Source: VYFG01 sp965203365 (GTDB lineage: Bacteria > Pseudomonadota > Gammaproteobacteria > Arenicellales > Poriferihabitantaceae). Taken from it: 64,000 nt of DNA. How positions within the stretch are numbered: the first letter of the stretch is position 1; each line of letters opens with the position of its first letter. Shown piece by piece: positions 1-8,880 of this stretch. A model generated the notes under the pieces. That model was not told where the DNA came from. It ran no database searches and saw only the letters and a list, made by a program, of their open reading frames with translations. The position numbers were made by a program, and so were the translations under genes. The stretch is taken from the NCBI GenBank assembly GCA_965203365.1, contig OZ241878.1, positions 1,240,001 to 1,304,000 on the forward strand, written 5' to 3'.

Positions 1-698
1 CGAAGTCCGGCGATACATTCCGCCGTATGTCTGACAAAGGACGGCTCATTGACCTTGCCACGCATCGGTACCGGCGCCAGATAGGGGGCATCGGTTTCCA
101 CCAGCATCCGGTCCAACGGAACCCTGCGGGCTACCTCACGCAGGGTTTCTGCACTGCGGAAGGTGACGATGCCGGAAAAGGAAATATAAAACCCAATTTC
201 CAACGCCTCTTGGGCCATGGACCAATCGCCCGAAAAACAATGCATGACTCCTCCCGCCTGTGCGGCATCCAGGTTCCGCAACATCGTCATGGTATCTGTC
301 GAGGCGTCCCGGGTGTGCACAATGAGGGGCTTCCCGCAGGCTTTGGCGGCTTCGATATGGCGGGCAAACCGCTCTCGTTGCCATTGCGGGGAGTCCTGAT
401 GGTGGAAATAATCCAATCCGGTCTCACCAATCGCCACAATCCTGGGGTCATCTGCCAACGCCAGCAACCGTTGTATATCCGGGTCCTCCCCCTCGGTATG
501 GCATGGATGCACGCCCGCTGAAGCGAAGATATGGTCATGTTGCCGAGCCAGTGCCAGCACCTCGTGCAAGTCTTCTAGATTCACACAAACGCAGAGCATA
601 TGACTGACTTGGTTTTCAGCGGCACGAACCAGCAACCCTGATATATCATGATGCAATGAGTCAAAGTTGATGTGACAGTGTGAGTCGACCAATTCCAT
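1..698 (-). CDS. tatD: TatD-family metal-dependent hydrolase (YcfH type), 3' end outside window
   Basis: Cytoplasmic metal-dependent hydrolase of the TatD DNase family (TIM-barrel amidohydrolase fold). The start at 698 gives MELVDSHCHINFD, with the HxH metal motif near the N-terminus. Further on come IGETGLDYFH (metal-binding Glu), VHTRDA, MHCFSG and VETDAPYL, the usual TatD ligands. About 232 codons are visible and the frame stays open to base 1; the family is about 260 residues, so roughly 30 residues lie outside. It is the last visible gene of the rpmF-to-holB operon, the place ycfH takes next to holB in E. coli. The 185 bases between it and holB hold no gene; the PilZ-domain gene often found there is absent. 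Family assignment is firm; the physiological substrate is not known. Confidence 0.93.
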   Translation of the reverse strand, partial: MELVDSHCHINFDSLHHDISGLLVRAAENQVSHMLCVCVNLEDLHEVLALARQHDHIFASAGVHPCHTEGEDPDIQRLLALADDPRIVAIGETGLDYFHHQDSPQWQRERFARHIEAAKACGKPLIVHTRDASTDTMTMLRNLDAAQAGGVMHCFSGDWSMAQEALEIGFYISFSGIVTFRSAETLREVARRVPLDRMLVETDAPYLAPVPMRGKVNEPSFVRHTAECIAGL

Positions 699-883
699 TG
701 AAAAATCCTACCGGTTCGATGTCTGCGGGAAACTGACAGCGATCGACGCAGCGACACGCTGAGCCGGATCAAGCGAAACTCATTCACACCGAGATGAACT
801 GTCGATGGCATCATTCGACCTAAGTGCGTCGACCCGTTCTACCCACCAAGTGCGGGTGAGCCGTGACGCCCCGGCTCGGGCGC

Positions 884-1936
884 TTACCCGGACGAAGCGG
901 TGGCTGCTTCGAGTGAGATCAGAATTTCCTCCAAGGCAAACCGGAGATTCAATTGATCACGGGCAATGCGTCGATAGTGACCAATCGTATCATACAAGGC
1001 AAACAATCGCTTGATGGAAATTCCCAGACCCCGTTCTTCCCCGGAGCCAGCAGTCCCCCATGGGGCTTCTGTTCCGGCCATCTGACAGTGAATCAACTGA
1101 CCGGCAAATCGTTGCAACCAGCCCAGCAGCAAGATGGCATCCTGTTTGGCCAAGGACTCTGCCAATGCCACGGGGTTACCCTGTCCTGCACAGAGCGCCC
1201 GCAGCGCTGCAAGATTCGCACCCTGCCATTCCAAAGCCCCACTTTCCTGATCGGCCAAAACATCCAATGGTCCCATACCAGACAGAATGTTGTTGCGAAC
1301 GAGTGGGGGGTCCACATCGATCCGGTCCCGTAGCCATTCGGTCGCCTCTTCCGGGGTCGGACCCGTAAGCATTTCCACCAAGCAACGACTGCGGATGGTA
1401 GGAAGCAGGGCACCCGGGTGGTCTGTCAACAAAAGGAAGTGGCTTCCCCGAGGGGGTTCTTCCAGTAATTTCAGCAAGGCATTGGAAGCATTGGCATTCA
1501 TCCGGTCCGCGGGAAGCAAAAGGGCCACACGTCCCGAAGCGGTGTGCGACGACTGATGGAATCGATCAATCAACAATCGAATCTTCTCTATCGATATGAT
1601 TTTTGCCGGTCCGGACCGTTGCTCGCGCCCTGGCCTGTCAGGATACCGTTCCGAATAAGTGGAGAACAATTCAATTCTCCCAGTCTCACGTTCTTGTTCG
1701 GTGGACAGCAGATGCACATCTGGATGAGAACCGACGAGAAACAGGTGGCAGTTATTACACTGTCCGCAGGCAACGGTTCCTTCTTCCTGGCACACGATCC
1801 ATTGCATCAGATGAAGGGCAAATTCGCGCTTTCCGATGCCGGATGGTCCTGCCAGCACCAAGGCATGGTGTAGACTGTCCCGCGCCGCAGAAAATCTTGG
1901 CCATTGCTCTGCCAACCACGGATACAGAGGACTCAT
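884..1936 (-). CDS. holB: DNA polymerase III delta' subunit
   Basis: Delta-prime subunit of the clamp loader that places the beta sliding clamp on DNA. At 350 residues it is close to the usual length. Residues ~27-40 carry a Walker-A-like loop (LAGPSGIGKREFA). A zinc-binding cysteine cluster follows (CGQCNNCHLF, with an earlier Cys in IVCQEE). The clamp-loader motifs SNALLKLLEEPP and the SRC element (TIRSRC) are clear. An insert near residues 85-110 (RIELFSTYSERYPDRPGREQ region) is longer than in E. coli. The ATG at 1936 lies one base after the tmk stop, so the two genes are almost certainly cotranslated. Identification rests on the motifs plus the tmk-holB-tatD order. Confidence 0.95.
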   Translation of the reverse strand: MSPLYPWLAEQWPRFSAARDSLHHALVLAGPSGIGKREFALHLMQWIVCQEEGTVACGQCNNCHLFLVGSHPDVHLLSTEQERETGRIELFSTYSERYPDRPGREQRSGPAKIISIEKIRLLIDRFHQSSHTASGRVALLLPADRMNANASNALLKLLEEPPRGSHFLLLTDHPGALLPTIRSRCLVEMLTGPTPEEATEWLRDRIDVDPPLVRNNILSGMGPLDVLADQESGALEWQGANLAALRALCAGQGNPVALAESLAKQDAILLLGWLQRFAGQLIHCQMAGTEAPWGTAGSGEERGLGISIKRLFALYDTIGHYRRIARDQLNLRFALEEILISLEAATASSG

Positions 1937-1937
1937 G

Positions 1938-2582
1938 TCAGTGTCCCTGACGGGTCATGAGGAATTCGGACAACACATCGGAAATTTGCGCATTGACCGA
2001 CGCCTCACTGCCCTCGGCATTGACCACTCGAATCCGACCCGGGTATCGCGTCGCGCGCTCAAGATAACAACGGCGGACAGCCTGCTTGAAAGCCGGGTGC
2101 TGGGATTCAAACCGATCCACCCCCCCTGCCCGAAGATCACTTCTGACTGTGCCAACGTGCACGGATACATCCAGAACGACGGTCAGGTCCGGGACCAAGG
2201 TCTCCTGAACCCAACTTTCCAGGATTTGAATGCGCACTGGATCAATTCCCCTACCAGCTCCCTGGTAGGCGTAGGTGGCATCCGTAAATCGATCCGACAG
2301 CACCCACACTCCTTGATCCAAGGTCGGCAGTATCCGTTCCACAAGGTGCTGTCGGCGAGCGGCGAACACCATCAACAGCTCACTGAGGTCGCAGATGGAA
2401 AGATTGTCTTCCTCCAGGAGCAATTGTCTCAACCGCTCTCCCAAGGGCGTACCCCCGGGCTCACGAGTTCTGAAGACCTCAATACCAAGATCTGAAAGCC
2501 GGTTCTCGATAAAACGCAGTTGTGTGCTTTTGCCCGCACCATCAACGCCTTCCACCGTGATGAAGGCCCCGCGTTCAGCCAT
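1938..2582 (-). CDS. tmk: thymidylate kinase
   Basis: Phosphorylates dTMP to dTDP with ATP. The chosen start is the ATG at 2582 (MAERGAFITVEGVDGAGKST), giving 214 residues, the normal size. A longer in-frame reading exists, but it would run back into mltG. The P-loop GVDGAGKST sits at residues ~11-19, followed by the DR(E/Y)-type motif FRTREPGGT and the RF/DRFTDATYAYQGAGR region that binds dTMP and contacts the lid. The gene overlaps the end of mltG by 8 bases and is followed after 1 base by holB, indicating translational coupling. Confidence 0.95.
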   Translation of the reverse strand: MAERGAFITVEGVDGAGKSTQLRFIENRLSDLGIEVFRTREPGGTPLGERLRQLLLEEDNLSICDLSELLMVFAARRQHLVERILPTLDQGVWVLSDRFTDATYAYQGAGRGIDPVRIQILESWVQETLVPDLTVVLDVSVHVGTVRSDLRAGGVDRFESQHPAFKQAVRRCYLERATRYPGRIRVVNAEGSEASVNAQISDVLSEFLMTRQGH

Positions 2583-3588
2583 CACTTTTCCCCAGGAGGT
2601 ACTTGCGCACCGCACGATTATGTTCCTTGAGCGTGCGGGAAAAATGATGCTGACCACCGCCCTTGGCGACAAAGTAGAATGCCTTGGTTTCGGCGGGCCG
2701 GACCGCCGCGATCAGAGCGCTCATGCCCGGAAGGCTGATGGGGGTGGGAGTCAACCCATTTCGAGTATAGGTGTTATAGGGCGTATCGGTTCGAAGATGT
2801 TGGCGGGTAATGTCTCCATCATAGGCGTCACCGAGCCCATAGATTACCGTGGGATCGGTCTGAAGACGCATTCCCCGGCGCAGTCGATTGTAGAACACGC
2901 CCGCAATGGTGGGCTGCTCGTTTTGGTCTTGGGTTTCCTTCTCAATAATGGACGCCAAGATCAAGGCATCATAAGGATCTTTCAGTGGCAAATCCGGCAC
3001 CCGTTTGTCCCAGGCCTCTTTTAGCCGGTGTTGCATCAACTGAAAGGCCTTGCGGTAGATGACCATGTCGGTGTCACCCCGACGATAATGATAGGTGTCC
3101 GGAAAAAACTGCCCTTCCGGATGCAGTGCCGGATGGCCCAGGGCTTCCATGATTCGGTCATTGCTCCAATCCAGCGTATCCCGGCGGAGCCCCTGGGAGG
3201 AGCCGAGCCGGTTCCGCATCTGGCGAAATGTCCATCCTTCCGGGATCGTCACGCTCATGTCGACTTGGCTTCGGCCCGAAACGATGTGGTCCAGAAACCG
3301 GATGAGGGTGATTTGGGGTGGAAAATCATATTCTCCGGCCATGATCGGCCGGTTGCCGGTCCGCCGGGCCAGAATACGTAGGCTCCAGGGCTCGGGAATC
3401 ACTCCCTTCTTCACCAGTTGCCGGGAAAGTCCGCTCAAGGTCTCACCGGGGGGGATCTCGAAATGCTCTTCTCCGAATGTCAAGGGGCGATTCACCGCCT
3501 GATGATAATAAAACAGGCTGCCAAGACACAGAACCCCGGCCACCAGCAACAGGGGAAGTAGCAGTCGAATAAGGCGATTTCGGAACAA
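2575..3588 (-). CDS. mltG: endolytic murein transglycosylase MltG (YceG)
   Basis: Inner-membrane lytic transglycosylase thought to cut nascent glycan strands and terminate their elongation. 337 residues. One N-terminal membrane helix (about residues 7-27, RLIRLLLPLLLVAGVLCLG) anchors a periplasmic YceG domain. A LysM-like stretch (FEIPPGETLSGLSRQL) precedes the catalytic domain, which contains the conserved ASIIEKETQ motif with the catalytic Glu, then QTDPTVIYG and TPYNTY. The start is a TTG at 3588, the only start codon ahead of the membrane helix. The gene begins 15 bases after fabF, so pabC, which separates them in E. coli, is missing. Confidence 0.93.
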   Translation of the reverse strand: MFRNRLIRLLLPLLLVAGVLCLGSLFYYHQAVNRPLTFGEEHFEIPPGETLSGLSRQLVKKGVIPEPWSLRILARRTGNRPIMAGEYDFPPQITLIRFLDHIVSGRSQVDMSVTIPEGWTFRQMRNRLGSSQGLRRDTLDWSNDRIMEALGHPALHPEGQFFPDTYHYRRGDTDMVIYRKAFQLMQHRLKEAWDKRVPDLPLKDPYDALILASIIEKETQDQNEQPTIAGVFYNRLRRGMRLQTDPTVIYGLGDAYDGDITRQHLRTDTPYNTYTRNGLTPTPISLPGMSALIAAVRPAETKAFYFVAKGGGQHHFSRTLKEHNRAVRKYLLGKSDG

Positions 3589-3603
3589 AGGCCGAACCCC
3601 GGC

Positions 3604-4842
3604 TCAGATTTGCCGGAATATGAGAGTACCGTTGGTTCCTCCAAAACCAAACGAATTGGACAGGGCGGCCCGGACCGCCACGTGACGGGCCTCGCCCGGC
3701 ACATAGTCCAGGTCGCATTCGGGGTCGGCCTCTTCCAGGTTGATGGTCGGTGGAATGGACTGGTGGAACAGACTCAGAACCGTGCATACCGCCTCCACCC
3801 CACCTGCTGCCCCCAGTAAATGACCGATCATGGACTTGTTGGAACTGATCATCAACTTAGCGGCATGATCGCCAAAGCTCCGTTTCAGAGCGAGGGTCTC
3901 CGCGACATCGCCCAGAGGCGTCGAGGTTCCATGGGCATTGACATAATCTATGTCCTCGGGATCCAGACCGGCGTTGCGCATGGCGTTGTCCATGCAGTGC
4001 GATGCACCTTCTCCACCCGGAGACGGGCCGGTCATATGATAGGCGTCTCCGCTCAGGCCGAATCCAGCCAGTTCCGCGTAGATCCGAGCCCCCCTTTTGC
4101 GGGCATGTTCATATTCCTCCAACAACAAAATGCCCGCTCCTTCCCCCATGACAAACCCATCGCGACCCGCATCCCAAGGGCGGCTCGCACTGGATGGATC
4201 ATCGTTGCGTCGACTCAGTGCCCTGGCCTGACCAAAACCAGCGAGTGAAGTGGGTGAAATGGGGGCCTCTGCCCCACCGGCCACCATCACATCAGCATCC
4301 CCATATTCGATCAGCCGGCCCGCTTCCCCAATGGCGTGGGTTCCGGTACTGCAGGCCGTGACGGCGGACAGATTGGGGCCCTTGAGACCGTATAGGATCG
4401 ATAGATTTCCCGCGATCATGTTGATGATGGTCATCGGAATGTAGAACGGCGATACCCGACGATACCCTCTTTTCTCATAGAGCTGCGTCGTGGACTCAAT
4501 GGTGGTGATCCCCCCAATTCCGGAGCCGATATACGCTCCAATCCGGTTGGCATTGTGGTCGCTGATCTCCAACCCGGAATCCTGCAGCGCCTGCATCCCG
4601 GCGTATATGCCGAGCTGCATGAATCGATCCATTTTTCGGACTTCCTTTTCCGGTATGACCTTCTCGGGTTCGAAATTACGGACCTCGGCGCCGATGGTGC
4701 AGGGCAGCCCGGAGGGATCGAAAGCCGAGATCGTTCCGATGCCATTGGTCCCAGCCAGCATGGCTTGCCAACTGGTGTCCACATCCATGCCGATGGGTGT
4801 GACTGCCCCCAGACCAGTGACCACAACACGCCGCTTACTCAT
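3604..4842 (-). CDS. fabF: 3-oxoacyl-[ACP] synthase II (beta-ketoacyl-ACP synthase)
   Basis: Condensing enzyme that extends acyl-ACP with malonyl-ACP in type II fatty-acid synthesis; 412 residues, the usual length. The Cys-His-His active site is intact: C164 in TACSTGTHA, H304 in VNAHGTSTPLGD and H341 in SMIGHLLGAAG. The glycine-rich C-terminus NSFGFGGTNG is typical. It starts at ATG 4842 (MSKRRVVVTG). A hairpin terminator (4925-4949) and 262 bases separate it from acpP, so part of its transcription must read through that site or start between the two. Confidence 0.96.
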   Translation of the reverse strand: MSKRRVVVTGLGAVTPIGMDVDTSWQAMLAGTNGIGTISAFDPSGLPCTIGAEVRNFEPEKVIPEKEVRKMDRFMQLGIYAGMQALQDSGLEISDHNANRIGAYIGSGIGGITTIESTTQLYEKRGYRRVSPFYIPMTIINMIAGNLSILYGLKGPNLSAVTACSTGTHAIGEAGRLIEYGDADVMVAGGAEAPISPTSLAGFGQARALSRRNDDPSSASRPWDAGRDGFVMGEGAGILLLEEYEHARKRGARIYAELAGFGLSGDAYHMTGPSPGGEGASHCMDNAMRNAGLDPEDIDYVNAHGTSTPLGDVAETLALKRSFGDHAAKLMISSNKSMIGHLLGAAGGVEAVCTVLSLFHQSIPPTINLEEADPECDLDYVPGEARHVAVRAALSNSFGFGGTNGTLIFRQI

Positions 4843-4924
4843 GGTTGCTGTGCCAATGGATACTCACTGATAAGGACATCAGAAGCGGCAACATCCCTCA
4901 CCCACCGGATCCCCCCTGAAACGA

Positions 4925-4949
4925 AAACGCCGTCATACCGACGGCGTTT
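4925..4949 (-). terminator. hairpin terminator downstream of acpP
   Basis: Perfect 10-bp inverted repeat AAACGCCGTC / GACGGCGTTT around a 5-base loop. Read on the minus strand it is followed by TTTTCGTTT, the pattern of a rho-independent terminator. It lies 155 bases past the acpP stop and upstream of fabF. It probably sets acpP mRNA above the rest of the operon by ending most transcripts after acpP, in keeping with the high demand for ACP. Confidence 0.75.
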
Positions 4950-5104
4950 GATTGTCATGCCAAGCGCCCATCTCTTCACGCACAGAAAGTGGCCTCGGAT
5001 TGCCGCGGTCGACCGATTCACCCCCAAAGCCAGATCAAACGTGATCGGGATGACTGCGACTGGACCGTCGGTGAGCGCGATGACGACCGGCCAACAGGAA
5101 AATA

Positions 5105-5344
5105 TCAGGCTTCGACATTTTGTTCAATGTAGTCAATGACATCTTTGACCTTGACGATTTTTTCTGCCTTGTCATCGGGAATTTCCGTATCGAATTCCTC
5201 CTCCAAGGCCATGACCAACTCCACGGTATCCAGTGAATCCGCCCCCAGGTCGTCCACAAAGGAAGCGTCCAGAGTGACTTGGTCTTCGCTGACACCCAGT
5301 TGATCAACAACAACTTTCGTTACACGTTCTATTATTGTGCTCAT
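5105..5344 (-). CDS. acpP: acyl carrier protein
   Basis: Small acidic carrier of acyl chains in fatty-acid synthesis; 79 residues from the ATG at 5344. The DSL phosphopantetheine motif is in GADSLDTVE, with Ser37 as attachment site, exactly as expected. The acidic helix II (ELVMALEEEFDTEIPD) is intact. A longer in-frame start exists at 5398, but the extra 18 residues do not belong to ACP, and the 5344 start gives the normal length. It is flanked by a terminator downstream and a 280-base AT-rich leader upstream. Confidence 0.97.
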   Translation of the reverse strand: MSTIIERVTKVVVDQLGVSEDQVTLDASFVDDLGADSLDTVELVMALEEEFDTEIPDDKAEKIVKVKDVIDYIEQNVEA

Positions 5345-5626
5345 TCGAGTAAAAATCTCCAGTGAATGATGTTTCGGAAAGAATCCTGGTGGAAACATTC
5401 AGCGGGACGCAAAACCAAATCAGTGAAACGCCCTGCCCACGGCCCGTATCCAGTCGCAAATGCCGGAACCCGCACCACCCCATCTTGAATGATCTGACGG
5501 CCTGATATTAAACAATCCATTCCCTCAAGTCTATCCGATCAGGTAAATTTCAATGGCCAGAAAAATGATAAATGAATTTAGATATATCTATTATCTCTTT
5601 GTTATATATTATTCATGTAATCTCAA
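5345..5626 (-). promoter_or_regulatory. AT-rich leader between fabG and acpP
   Basis: 282 bases without a gene. The part nearest fabG (about 5560-5626) is very AT-rich, with runs such as TATATATCTATTAT, unlike the neighbouring coding DNA. It is the natural place for a separate acpP promoter, but I could not find a -35/-10 pair with good spacing on the minus strand, so this is inference from composition and position. Confidence 0.35.
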
Positions 5627-6418
5627 TTAGGCCATGTACATCCCGCCATTGACATGAACTGTCGTGCCGGTAATGTAATCCGCCATGGGGGATGCCAGGA
5701 ACACGGCGGCCATGGCAACATCGTCCGGTGAGCCCAGACGCTTCATGGGAACGCGCCCGAGAACGGCATTTTTCTGCTCTTCTTTCAGTCGATCGGTCAT
5801 GTCAGTCGCGATGAATCCAGGCGCAATGGCGTTGACCGTGATTTGGCGGGTAGCCAATTCCTGGGCCAGAGACTTTGTCAACCCCTGCAACCCTGCCTTG
5901 GCGGCACAGTAATTCGCCTGACCTGGATTGCCCGTCACCCCGACGACTGACGCAATATTGATGATCTTTCCAGATTGGGCCCGCATCATGCCTTTCAGAC
6001 AGGCCCGTGTCATACGATAGGCGGACTTGAGGTTGGTATCCAACACGGCATCCCACTCCTGTTCGCGCAGTCGCAACATCAGGTTGTCTCGTGTGATACC
6101 TGCATTGTTCACCAAGATCTCCGGGGGACCGTATTCATCGGTCACCGCCACGACGACCGCTTCCACCGAATCGTTGTCCGTGACATCCAGCACCATTCCG
6201 CGCCCGTTGATGCCGGTCCCGGACAGGTAGTCCGTGATGGCGGCGGCACCCGTCTGCGTCGTCGAGGTGCCCACGACGATTCCCTGCCTTTTTCCCAGCG
6301 CCAGCGCAATGGCCCGCCCAATTCCACGGGTTGCGCCAGTCACCAGACACACCCGGTCTTGCAGCATCCGATTCAAATCCAGATTCATGAGACCAATTTC
6401 TTCATTAAGATATCGCAT
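5627..6418 (-). CDS. fabG: 3-oxoacyl-[ACP] reductase
   Basis: NADPH-dependent short-chain dehydrogenase that reduces 3-oxoacyl-ACP. Rossmann motif TGATRGIG, NNAG motif (LVNNAGITRDN), and catalytic Ser, Tyr and Lys in NIASVVG and ANYCAAKAG; it ends GTTVHVNGGMYMA like other FabG proteins. The start is uncertain. ATG 6418 follows a GAGG six bases upstream and sits just past the fabH stop (263 residues). ATG 6388 or ATG 6367 (246 residues, the classical length beginning MLQDRV) are alternatives. It follows fabH directly, where fabD normally intervenes. Confidence 0.93.
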   Translation of the reverse strand: MRYLNEEIGLMNLDLNRMLQDRVCLVTGATRGIGRAIALALGKRQGIVVGTSTTQTGAAAITDYLSGTGINGRGMVLDVTDNDSVEAVVVAVTDEYGPPEILVNNAGITRDNLMLRLREQEWDAVLDTNLKSAYRMTRACLKGMMRAQSGKIINIASVVGVTGNPGQANYCAAKAGLQGLTKSLAQELATRQITVNAIAPGFIATDMTDRLKEEQKNAVLGRVPMKRLGSPDDVAMAAVFLASPMADYITGTTVHVNGGMYMA

Positions 6419-6426
6419 CAGCCCCC

Positions 6427-7395
6427 TCAAACGGTCAACAGAGCCGCCCCCCAGGCGAACCCCCCGCCAAATCCCTCCATCAGAATAGTGTCTCCACTGC
6501 GGATCTTGCCATTACGGATGGACTCATCCAGGGCCAGAGGAACCGAGGCGGCCGACGTGTTGCCGTGATGGTTCACCGTAATGATGATCCGGTCCGCGGG
6601 GAAGCCGGCTTTCTTGCCAACGGCATTGATAATGCGCACATTCGCCTGATGGGGAATGAGCCAGTCCACATCGTCCTTGGTCATGTTATTGGCTTGCAGC
6701 GTTTCATTCACCAGATCACTCATGGCGGTGACAGCCCAACGAAAGACATCGTGACCTGCCATGGTGGTATAGGCCGAACCATTCATCACCGCCGCATAAT
6801 TTCGGGAAACGCCCGTCGGCACACACAGCAGATCCTTGTAGGTGCCGTCACTGTGAAGATGAGTCGAATGGATGCCAGGCTGATCATCGGCCTGCAGAAC
6901 GACGGCCCCCCCCCCATCACCGAATAAAATGCAGGTGCCACGGTCGGTCCAGTCAATGATCCGGGAAAATGTTTCTGCGCCCACCACCAGCGCACATCGT
7001 GCGCCTTGCGTGCGCACAAACCGATTGGCCACATCCAAGGCAAAAATAAATCCCGCACAAACGGCCTGTACATCAAACGCAGGGCATCCCCGGATCCCCA
7101 ACCGCTGCTGCAACAGGCAGGCGGTGCTGGGAAAGACCTGATCCGGCGTGGTGGTCGCGACAACGATCAGGTCAACCTGATTGGGACAAACCCCGGCTTT
7201 TTTCAGTGCCTCACGGGAAGCCTTTTCCGCCAGGTCGCAGGTAAATTCATCTTCTTCGACTACACGACGCTCGGAAATGCCGGTCCGCGCGACAATCCAT
7301 TCATCACTGGTATCCACCAGTGCCTCCAGATCCTGATTGGTCAACACCTTTTTTGGTAGATAGCTTCCGCTACCGGTCAGTCGGGCATAGATCAT
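6427..7395 (-). CDS. fabH: 3-oxoacyl-[ACP] synthase III
   Basis: Initiates fatty-acid synthesis by condensing acetyl-CoA with malonyl-ACP. 322 residues, normal length. The catalytic triad is visible: C113 in VQAVCAGF, H249 in LIPHQANVRI and N279 in VNHHGNTSAAS. The N-terminal DEWIVARTGISERR is typical of FabH. It lies 14 bases after plsX in the same operon. fabD does not follow it; fabG does. Confidence 0.96.
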   Translation of the reverse strand: MIYARLTGSGSYLPKKVLTNQDLEALVDTSDEWIVARTGISERRVVEEDEFTCDLAEKASREALKKAGVCPNQVDLIVVATTTPDQVFPSTACLLQQRLGIRGCPAFDVQAVCAGFIFALDVANRFVRTQGARCALVVGAETFSRIIDWTDRGTCILFGDGGGAVVLQADDQPGIHSTHLHSDGTYKDLLCVPTGVSRNYAAVMNGSAYTTMAGHDVFRWAVTAMSDLVNETLQANNMTKDDVDWLIPHQANVRIINAVGKKAGFPADRIIITVNHHGNTSAASVPLALDESIRNGKIRSGDTILMEGFGGGFAWGAALLTV

Positions 7396-7409
7396 GGCAG
7401 AAGACTCCT

Positions 7410-8405
7410 TCAGTGCGGGTTCTGTGTCAGTGATTCTGCAATCTGTGCAACCAACCCCTTGCGGACCTCCTCGACAGCGACTCCAATCGCATGGCGAAAA
7501 CCCACATGATCCGTATCGCCATGGGATTTCACCACGGTTCCTCGCAAACCCACCAGGCTGGCACCATTGTAAAGACGATAGTCAAGCCGGTGTTTGACTC
7601 GATTCAAGACTGGACGTGCGACGACGGCGGCTGCCTTGCTGATCCAGTTCTGGCCGAACTCTTCCCGCAGAGTTCCGATCATCATCTGTGCCACCCCTTC
7701 ACTGGCCTTGAGGGCAATGTTGCCCACAAACCCATCACAGACAATCAGATCGGTATTACCCATGTAGATTTCATTTGCCTCGACAAAACCGCAATAATTC
7801 AGTGGACTGTGCTTGAACAATTCGGCCGCCATTTTCAGGGTCTCGTTACCCTTCATCTCCTCTACACCAATGTTGAGAAGGCCCACAGATGGGTGGGTCG
7901 CGCCTCCTAGACAGCGAATGAGGAGGCTGCCCATGAGCCCGAATTGATACAGAATCTCTGGCGGGCTGTCGATATTCGCACCCAGATCCAGCATATGCGT
8001 CGATCCATGCAATCTGGGCAGGGCCGTACAAATTGCTGGGCGCTCAATTCCGGGAATGGTCTTTAGCACGAACCGGGCCATGGCCATTAACGCCCCGGTG
8101 TTCCCAGAACTGACGCACGCATCTGCCCTACCTTTTCCCACTAGATCAATCGCCACTCGCATGGATGAATCCTTCTTCTTGCGAAGCGCATAGGCGGGTG
8201 AATCATCCATCCCGACCACCTCACTGGCCGGATGAATCGTGATCCGGGGGTCTTCGACCGGCCCGAGGCGGGAATGAATCTGATCCGGGTTGCCCACGAG
8301 AATAACCTTCAGATCATCGATATCCTGAACCGCCTGGTGGCAGGCCGGGACGGTGGCATCCAGACCATGGTCCCCACCCAAGGCATCAACGGACAGGGTA
8401 ATCAT
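7410..8405 (-). CDS. plsX: phosphate acyltransferase PlsX
   Basis: Converts acyl-ACP to acyl-phosphate, the donor for PlsY in phospholipid synthesis. 331 residues, beginning MITLSVDALGGDHGLD, the family's N-terminal signature (DA(M/L)GGD). Other family blocks are seen: SSGNTGALMAMA, ANIDSPPEIL and CDGFVGNIALKASEG. It is a peripheral membrane protein of the cytoplasmic face. The gene is preceded by rpmF (67-base gap) and followed by fabH, the standard order. Confidence 0.95.
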   Translation of the reverse strand: MITLSVDALGGDHGLDATVPACHQAVQDIDDLKVILVGNPDQIHSRLGPVEDPRITIHPASEVVGMDDSPAYALRKKKDSSMRVAIDLVGKGRADACVSSGNTGALMAMARFVLKTIPGIERPAICTALPRLHGSTHMLDLGANIDSPPEILYQFGLMGSLLIRCLGGATHPSVGLLNIGVEEMKGNETLKMAAELFKHSPLNYCGFVEANEIYMGNTDLIVCDGFVGNIALKASEGVAQMMIGTLREEFGQNWISKAAAVVARPVLNRVKHRLDYRLYNGASLVGLRGTVVKSHGDTDHVGFRHAIGVAVEEVRKGLVAQIAESLTQNPH

Positions 8406-8472
8406 CGGTGGGCTTTGTGACTACCGGCCATCCTGTGGAATTGGCCGATGATCGAGAGGAATGGCTTGAATG

Positions 8473-8646
8473 TTAACGCATCTTGACCATTTGGCGCCCC
8501 CGATAAAATCCATCTGGTGAAACATGATGGCGACGGTGAATCTCACCGGTGGTCTCTTCAACAGACAGTGTGGGATGAGATAGTCGATGATGTGAACGTC
8601 GCATGCCACGTTTCGACGAGGTCTTACGATTTTGCTGTACAGCCAT
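8473..8646 (-). CDS. rpmF: 50S ribosomal protein L32
   Basis: 57-residue ribosomal protein, easy to miss because of its size. The reading frame begins MAVQQNRKTSSKRGMRRSHH, followed by LSHPTLSVEETTGEIHRRHH and the C-terminal YRGRQMVKMR, matching the L32 pattern MAVQQN(R/K)...RSHDAL...GE.H..H....GYYRG. It is preceded by a weak SD (GAGGCT). The long 78-residue frame overlapping it on the same strand is a shadow. The neighbouring plsX-fab genes confirm the placement; the yceD gene that usually precedes rpmF is not seen. Confidence 0.92.
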   Translation of the reverse strand: MAVQQNRKTSSKRGMRRSHHRLSHPTLSVEETTGEIHRRHHVSPDGFYRGRQMVKMR

Positions 8647-8750
8647 GGGAGCCTCAAACAGACGATGAAAGGTTCATTGGGTCGAATGGGCCGACGTCAA
8701 CAATGACCAGCCGATAAACGGCACTCCCGGGACCATGCGAGCAATGCCGG

Positions 8751-8780
8751 ATTATAGACTCTTTGGAGAATCTGGGTCAA
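8751..8780 (-). promoter_or_regulatory. sigma70-type promoter of the rpmF-plsX-fab operon
   Basis: On the minus strand, TTGACC (8780-8775) and TATAAT (8756-8751) are separated by 18 bases; transcription would start near 8744, giving a leader of about 100 bases before rpmF. The perfect -10, good -35 and acceptable spacing make it one of the best promoter matches in the window. It leaves no room for yceD in the transcript. Confidence 0.7.
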
Positions 8781-8880
8781 AGATTCGAATTTCAGATCAG
8801 CCATTCCCGCCAAGGACATCCCTCCGTGGATTCGGCGTGATTTCCGGATGCCAACGCAGATGCCCGGAGTCTGTGGACGA

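Noticed and set aside
5399..5626. Possible small RNA or riboswitch in the acpP leader
   Set aside because: The region is AT-rich, but I saw no conserved structure or hairpin with a U-run to support it.
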